Below, piece after piece: positions 45,379 through 49,502 of a stretch of DNA of 49,502 nucleotides. Position 1 is the first letter of the stretch; each line of letters opens with the position of its first letter. The stretch covers positions 1 through 49,502 of the forward strand of contig DJOF01000017.1 of the NCBI GenBank assembly GCA_002439585.1, written 5' to 3'. Under the pieces are notes generated by a model, which worked only from the letters and a program-made list of their open reading frames with translations, was not told the origin of the DNA and searched no databases. The position numbers were made by a program, and so were the translations under genes. The DNA is from Bacteroidales bacterium UBA6445 (lineage in GTDB: Bacteria > Bacteroidota > Bacteroidia > Bacteroidales > UBA932).

Positions 45379-46464
45379 ATGAATAACAGTAGAATGAACA
45401 GATTCCTCCTTCTCTTGTGCTTCTCGGCCTGTGTGTCATTTACCGCATGCCAGAGCCGTTTGCCGGAATTCGAGGATTTTGACTATTCAACGACTTACTT
45501 TGCCTTCCAATACCCTATTCGAACCATAGTCTTGGGTGAGTCGGAGTACTATGACCTGACAAACGACCACAATCACCGGTTTGAGATCCAGGCGGCGATG
45601 GCCGGAGTCCGCGAGAACAAGGAAGACATTATAGTTAATTTTGAGGTTGAACCGAATCTGCTTGAAAAACTCTCTGGGGAATCTACGCGAACCAAAGAGA
45701 AGTTTGAACTCAAAATGCTTCCTTCCACTCACTATGAGCCCCTCGGTACTGACCAGATGGTGATTGAGAAAGGCAACTTTAGCGGAGGTGTACTTGTCCA
45801 GTTGACAGATGCTTTCTTCGAGGATCCGCTTTCCTATCAGGACTGCTATGCCCTGCCCATACGCATAACCACAGCGACTACTGATTCAGTGCTGGTAGGA
45901 CGTGTTAGTACTCCTCTTGTTTCAGGACTCCCGGCATGGACAGAGAAATGGGGCGGAGCTGATCCGCGTCAGTCAAGTCAATGGCTTGTAGAGCCTAAGG
46001 ATTTTACCATTTATGCCGTGAAATATGTCAATCCGTATCACGGAACCTACCTGCGCAGAGGTATGGAGCAGGTAGAAGGAGAGGACGCTGGCAAAGGCTA
46101 TGGTTGGGAAAGCGGTTACATCGAGAAGACCAACTTCAAGCCGCAGCTTCTGACACGCGGAATGCACCGTCTGCTTTATGCTGACCGCCTGGCAGTGTCG
46201 TCATTGAAATTCCGCGCCCTTATAGACGTTGATGAGAAAGACAACACAGTTAAGATAACCACCGATGAGGGCAGCGAAAATACCATCAGTGGCAACGGCA
46301 AATTCGTGAAAGACATTGAGGAGTGGGGCGGCAAGAAGCGCATTGCTTTCTACTTGGACTACAAACTGAAGTCTGCCGACAAGACCTATGCGGTGAAGGA
46401 CACACTGGTATTCCGCGACAACGATGTCGCGTTTGAAGAGTTCAAGCCCACAGTTTCAAAGTAA
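45379..46464 (+). CDS. Surface lipoprotein, DUF1735/SGBP-like
   Basis: The 361-residue lipoprotein (signal ending SFTACQSRLPE) has an acidic tail after the Cys that suits outer-membrane surface export. The N-terminal block DYSTTYFAFQYPIRTIVLGE resembles DUF1735 domains, and the C-terminal half (from about 205, DFTIYAVKYVNPYHGTYLRR) is a second beta-rich domain, as in DUF1735 proteins following susD in other loci. Such proteins are usually surface glycan-binding. It follows the second susD by 14 bp. Confidence 0.75.
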   Translation: MNNSRMNRFLLLLCFSACVSFTACQSRLPEFEDFDYSTTYFAFQYPIRTIVLGESEYYDLTNDHNHRFEIQAAMAGVRENKEDIIVNFEVEPNLLEKLSGESTRTKEKFELKMLPSTHYEPLGTDQMVIEKGNFSGGVLVQLTDAFFEDPLSYQDCYALPIRITTATTDSVLVGRVSTPLVSGLPAWTEKWGGADPRQSSQWLVEPKDFTIYAVKYVNPYHGTYLRRGMEQVEGEDAGKGYGWESGYIEKTNFKPQLLTRGMHRLLYADRLAVSSLKFRALIDVDEKDNTVKITTDEGSENTISGNGKFVKDIEEWGGKKRIAFYLDYKLKSADKTYAVKDTLVFRDNDVAFEEFKPTVSK

Positions 46465-46488
46465 CGGAAAATGATAGACGATAAGATT

Positions 46489-47931
46489 ATGAATAAGAGG
46501 AAACTTACGGGATACATATTGTGCCTTGCTGTGGCTGTGGGAGCATTCATCTCCTGCGGCAAGAGTCTGGCAGATGGTCTTCTGCCCAAAGTGGACATAA
46601 ATCCGGAGCAGGATATTAACAAGGTGGACACCACCTACATCTATGACCTCTGGGGGATTAACTGGAACGGGACAGCCTCTGACAATCTTTTGTACGCCAA
46701 ACAGTTGCGCCATAAGGCCATAATGTATATGGATGAAATGGAGTATGACCAGAATGCTGCTAATATGGAGTTTTTCTTCGACTCTCCAGAGTCGTATGCC
46801 TGCAGCAACTACCAGATTTGGCCAGGAACTACCTATTCGGAGTCTCTGCAGAAGGAAATGGAGGAAGCCTTGGTCTGGAGGGATACCGTTGCGGAATTCC
46901 CCAATAACTTGGCAGCTGGCTACATACATAACGGTGGCCAATTTTATGAACTCATGGCCGATGTGCGCAAACAGTGGGTGATAGATAGGATTGTGGAAAA
47001 GTGCATAGAGCAAGCCCAGAAAACAGAGAGGAAAGACAGAGGCTTTGTTTTCGGAGGTGTGGCATGGGACATCCCAGGACTGGCGTTCTACGGTGTGGAT
47101 CTTCCTGCAGAGTATAATGGAGAGCCTCCGATGGTCAAGGGCATGCATTACGACTACCCAACCTTTAAAGAAGGCCGTGCGGCTTATTTCAAGACGCTGT
47201 TCAGAGAGGTAAGGAAAATATGGCCGGGTGCCAGATTTATTTTAGAGCCTACGAGTATTTATGCCCATTGGTTAAAAGATGTTGAAAACCGTCCGGACGC
47301 AAAGGAGCTAATGCCGGATCTGTTGATACAGGAAGGCTCCGGAATGGGAGGCGGTGACATTCAGTTTCTTAACGATAAAGATATTTTCAACTCCCCGCTT
47401 TTCAAGGATATGCCCGAGGCCCGGCTGCGTTCCATGTTGGGATGCACCACTCCTGACGTGTGGAGGGAAGACCGCAACAGGATCATTGCTGGGAACGCGG
47501 CAGCGGTAGGTTCGACTTTCTTTTGGAAATCACGTTTCGGAGGCACGGGAGATATGCCAAGCTATCAAAGCATACGTGAAGTGCCTGATAGGCTGAAACT
47601 TATCCGAGTTGTTTCTATCTGGGAGAACAAGAATGCCACGCCGTTGGATCAGCGCAAATGGGATTCCGCAACAGGTATTTACACATCTCCTACAGCCTAC
47701 CTCTCGCCGGACGGCTATGCTGCGGTGCAGTACGAGACAGGGCGCATCTTCGTCGTCTTCAATAAGGCTGATGGGAAGATCGTGTTCCCTCCCGCAGTCG
47801 GCAAGCGTGTCTTCGATACGGACGACATGTTTATCGAATGGGGCGAGGTTAATGACATTGAGGTGTCTCCTGATGGGGTCATGACATTGAAGAACCCTAA
47901 AGGAGTCGGTGAAGGATATATTCTTAAGTAA
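46489..47931 (+). CDS. Lipoprotein, putative unclassified glycosidase (TIM barrel)
   Basis: The 480-residue lipoprotein (signal ending AFISCGK) does not match a CAZy family that I recognise. Features typical of a (beta/alpha)8 glycosidase are seen: strands ending in acidic residues (MYMDEMEYD, GGVAWDIPG, FILEPTSIY, LLIQEGSGMGGG), a late segment GSTFFWKSRF, and a C-terminal beta-sandwich (about 410-480, GYAAVQYETGRIFVVFNKADG). Candidate catalytic residues are the Asp of AWDIPG, Glu of LEPTS and Glu of IQEGSG; this is inference. The ATG at 46489 gives a standard lipoprotein signal; 46471 is an alternative. It is the only enzyme-like gene of PUL2 inside the window. Confidence 0.6.
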   Translation: MNKRKLTGYILCLAVAVGAFISCGKSLADGLLPKVDINPEQDINKVDTTYIYDLWGINWNGTASDNLLYAKQLRHKAIMYMDEMEYDQNAANMEFFFDSPESYACSNYQIWPGTTYSESLQKEMEEALVWRDTVAEFPNNLAAGYIHNGGQFYELMADVRKQWVIDRIVEKCIEQAQKTERKDRGFVFGGVAWDIPGLAFYGVDLPAEYNGEPPMVKGMHYDYPTFKEGRAAYFKTLFREVRKIWPGARFILEPTSIYAHWLKDVENRPDAKELMPDLLIQEGSGMGGGDIQFLNDKDIFNSPLFKDMPEARLRSMLGCTTPDVWREDRNRIIAGNAAAVGSTFFWKSRFGGTGDMPSYQSIREVPDRLKLIRVVSIWENKNATPLDQRKWDSATGIYTSPTAYLSPDGYAAVQYETGRIFVVFNKADGKIVFPPAVGKRVFDTDDMFIEWGEVNDIEVSPDGVMTLKNPKGVGEGYILK

Positions 47932-47958
47932 TCACATAATTACAATATTCAATATACA

Positions 47959-49293
47959 ATGAAAAGATTTAGTATTACCGTCTATTGTCTCGGAGTGGCA
48001 GCGCTTGCATTGGCTGCATTTGCCTGGTCATGCAGCCCCTCGGCCGAGGATGACAAGGAAGTGGCCGGCTACTTCGAGATGTCGGAAGAAAGCACAAAGC
48101 AATTTGAAAACGGTGTTGATGTGGACTACAACCAGAAGACCGTGACATTCAACTTCAAGACGAATTACAGTTGGAAAGCCTCCGTGGTCTATCTGACGGA
48201 AGATGAAGGTTGGTGTTCGGTTCGTCCCGCAGAAGAACAGTCCGATGGGGAGACGAGTTTTGATCTTGTCATAGACAAGAACGAAGGTCAAGTAGCGCGT
48301 GAGGCTACTCTGAAACTCATCGCCGGGGAATACAGCGGAACAATGAGCATCAAGCAGGCTTCAAGCATATTCTTCGAAGTCTCGTCAGAGGAAGACTTGT
48401 CCAAATACCCTGCAACCGGAGGTATGATCCAGATCACGGTGCACACCAACGTCAAGTACACCCAGACTGTGAGCACAGCGGGCAAGGATTGGATAAAGCA
48501 TGCCGAGACAAAACCAGATGAGACGGATCCGTATACCTTTATTGAGGTCTATAAGATTTACGAATATGACAATGAGGAGACACCGCGCTCAGCGTCCATC
48601 AAGTTCAAGGGCGAGGGTGTCCGTGGAGAGAAGACCATGGTGATCAACCAGAAGAACAAGCCGAACCCTTACCTTATCGCTGATCCAGGCGGAAAGTCGT
48701 GGGTGTTGCTTGACATGGAGACCGCAGGCCTTATCCCTGCTTATGGTGATAATCAAAGTGCTGAAGAATATCCATTCAAACCAGAAGGAATACTCGCGAT
48801 GAAGGGTGAAGTCTCATCTATTGTGGATAATCCTAACAAGAGCGGAATCAACACCTCCGGCAAATGTGTCGTCTGGAATTATCCAATGGACGGCAACGGT
48901 GGTACCAACCAATGGTGGGAAGGCGGATTCGTCGTGTCGGACAATACCAAATACATAGATCTTTCCCGTTGGGACAGTATGTCATTTGATGTTTACTATG
49001 AGTCTGACGATGCTGATGTCGAAGGTATCTATGAATACCGCTTCTTCCTTGGTACGAAAAGCGCTGATGTTAAGGTTGAAGTCGGTTCGCAGGATCTTCG
49101 TAAAGGCCAGTGGCACAAGATAACTGTGTATTTCAAGGATCTGAACTACGAAGGCAAAGATCGGAGCATCCTGGAGCAAGGCCAGTCATTCCGCACCCTG
49201 TTCAACTGGTGGAACTGGAAAGAAAGAGACAAGCAGAGGATTTACTTTGACAATTTCACCCTTGAGCGCGACATTGATCTTGGTGCGCAATAA
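47959..49293 (+). CDS. BACON-domain surface glycan-binding lipoprotein
   Basis: The 444-residue lipoprotein (signal ending FAWSC, then SPSAEDDKEV, an acidic surface-export-like tail) has two BACON-like beta-sandwich domains at about 50-135 and 140-235. They are recognisable by YSWKASVVY plus a closing IKQAS, and by TVSTAGKDWIKHAE plus a closing INQKN. A C-terminal jelly-roll-like domain (about 240-440) has many aromatic residues (NQWWEGGFVV, FNWWNWKERD, IYFDNFTLE) suited to carbohydrate binding. BACON domains act as spacers in SGBPs. It is the last gene before the terminator. Confidence 0.82.
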   Translation: MKRFSITVYCLGVAALALAAFAWSCSPSAEDDKEVAGYFEMSEESTKQFENGVDVDYNQKTVTFNFKTNYSWKASVVYLTEDEGWCSVRPAEEQSDGETSFDLVIDKNEGQVAREATLKLIAGEYSGTMSIKQASSIFFEVSSEEDLSKYPATGGMIQITVHTNVKYTQTVSTAGKDWIKHAETKPDETDPYTFIEVYKIYEYDNEETPRSASIKFKGEGVRGEKTMVINQKNKPNPYLIADPGGKSWVLLDMETAGLIPAYGDNQSAEEYPFKPEGILAMKGEVSSIVDNPNKSGINTSGKCVVWNYPMDGNGGTNQWWEGGFVVSDNTKYIDLSRWDSMSFDVYYESDDADVEGIYEYRFFLGTKSADVKVEVGSQDLRKGQWHKITVYFKDLNYEGKDRSILEQGQSFRTLFNWWNWKERDKQRIYFDNFTLERDIDLGAQ

Positions 49294-49319
49294 TAACTTA
49301 TTACACTTTACATGATTAG

Positions 49320-49361
49320 AGCAGCCCCTTGATTCCTCAGTTATGGAATCAAGGAGCTGTT
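49320..49361 (+). terminator. Hairpin terminator of PUL2
   Basis: AGCAGCCCCTTGATTCC (49320-49336) pairs with GGAATCAAGGAGCTGTT (49345-49361), with only minor mismatches and an 8-nt loop. It is followed by a short T/A-rich tail, 26 bp after the BACON gene. This is the strongest intrinsic-terminator-like structure in the window. Confidence 0.7.
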
Positions 49362-49376
49362 ATTTAAAAATATTCA

Positions 49377-49384
49377 TATCTTTG
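49377..49384 (+). promoter_or_regulatory. -7 element of the gene at the window end
   Basis: TATCTTTG matches TAnnTTTG just downstream of the PUL2 terminator. It predicts a separate transcript with about 95 bp of leader before the ATG at 49482. No clear -33 TTG was found. Confidence 0.4.
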
Positions 49385-49481
49385 TACGCCACTTTTCTGC
49401 GTTCGGCAGTCTCAAATGAATTTGTGCTGCTACAGCTTATCGAAAAGGTTTATAGATAATACGCATTATTACAGACACGAA

Positions 49482-49502
49482 ATGAAAAAAATACTACTCA
49501 TA
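49482..49502 (+). CDS. Start of a truncated secreted-protein gene
   Basis: ATG followed by codons for Lys-Lys-Ile-Leu-Leu-Ile runs off the window end. The basic-hydrophobic opening is typical of a signal peptide. Only seven codons are visible, so the product is unknown. The terminator and -7 box before it suggest that it is not part of the main PUL2 transcript. Confidence 0.5.

Noticed and set aside
46456..47148. 230-codon minus-strand open frame over the putative glycosidase
   Set aside because: It overlaps a lipoprotein gene with a good signal peptide and operon spacing; the antisense product resembles nothing.
1..49502. CRISPR array, tRNA/rRNA genes, transposase or prophage genes
   Set aside because: I saw no regularly spaced repeats beyond the two-copy element at 1-204, no tRNA-like arm sequences, and no transposase or phage motifs in either strand.

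Overview
The window is Bacteroidales-type chromosomal DNA of roughly even base composition. The evidence is paired SusC/SusD outer-membrane genes, ECF sigma/FecR pairs, promoter boxes of the Bacteroidetes TTG/TAnnTTTG type, and a run of Bacteroidetes-type envelope proteins: a putative porin, an M13 peptidase lipoprotein and an SBP-SLT lytic transglycosylase. I cannot name the genus from sequence alone.

Region 1 (1-18.3 kb) is mostly housekeeping. It starts inside an intergenic direct repeat and carries pyrE, an SRPBCC-like gene, an RsmF-type rRNA methyltransferase and a TPR protein. These are followed by a BASS-family symporter (minus), an M13 peptidase lipoprotein, a LolC/E-type permease, a lytic transglycosylase (minus, 3' overlap with the permease), a large putative porin (minus), a UvrD/PcrA-type helicase, pyrF overlapping a DPP-IV-like peptidase (minus), and a small anchored protein.

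Region 2 (about 18.5-33.2 kb, minus strand) is polysaccharide utilization locus 1 (PUL1). In transcription order it reads: ECF sigma, GH27 alpha-galactosidase, FecR anti-sigma, SusC with STN domain, SusD, GH5-like enzyme, a lipoprotein with a fimbrillin-like N-terminus and GLUG-like repeats, a GH5 homologue that has lost its catalytic residues, an intact GH5, and a decayed gene fragment. Unusual points are the GH27 gene wedged between sigma and anti-sigma, the tandem live/dead GH5 pair, and a leader element found both before susC and before the dead GH5.

Region 3 (33.4-49.3 kb, plus strand) is PUL2, divergent from PUL1 with the two sigma genes head to head about 208 bp apart. Order: ECF sigma, FecR, SusC (STN), SusD, a second SusC lacking the STN and carboxypeptidase-regulatory domains, a second SusD, a DUF1735-like lipoprotein, a lipoprotein that looks like an unassigned TIM-barrel glycosidase, and a BACON-domain lipoprotein. 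A hairpin terminator follows, then the first seven codons of a further secreted protein.

Working model (inference): each locus senses its own glycan through SusC STN -> FecR -> ECF sigma, captures it with SusD and accessory surface lipoproteins, and cuts it with its glycosidases. PUL1 probably acts on an alpha-galactosyl-decorated beta-linked glycan. The PUL2 substrate cannot be deduced from this window.
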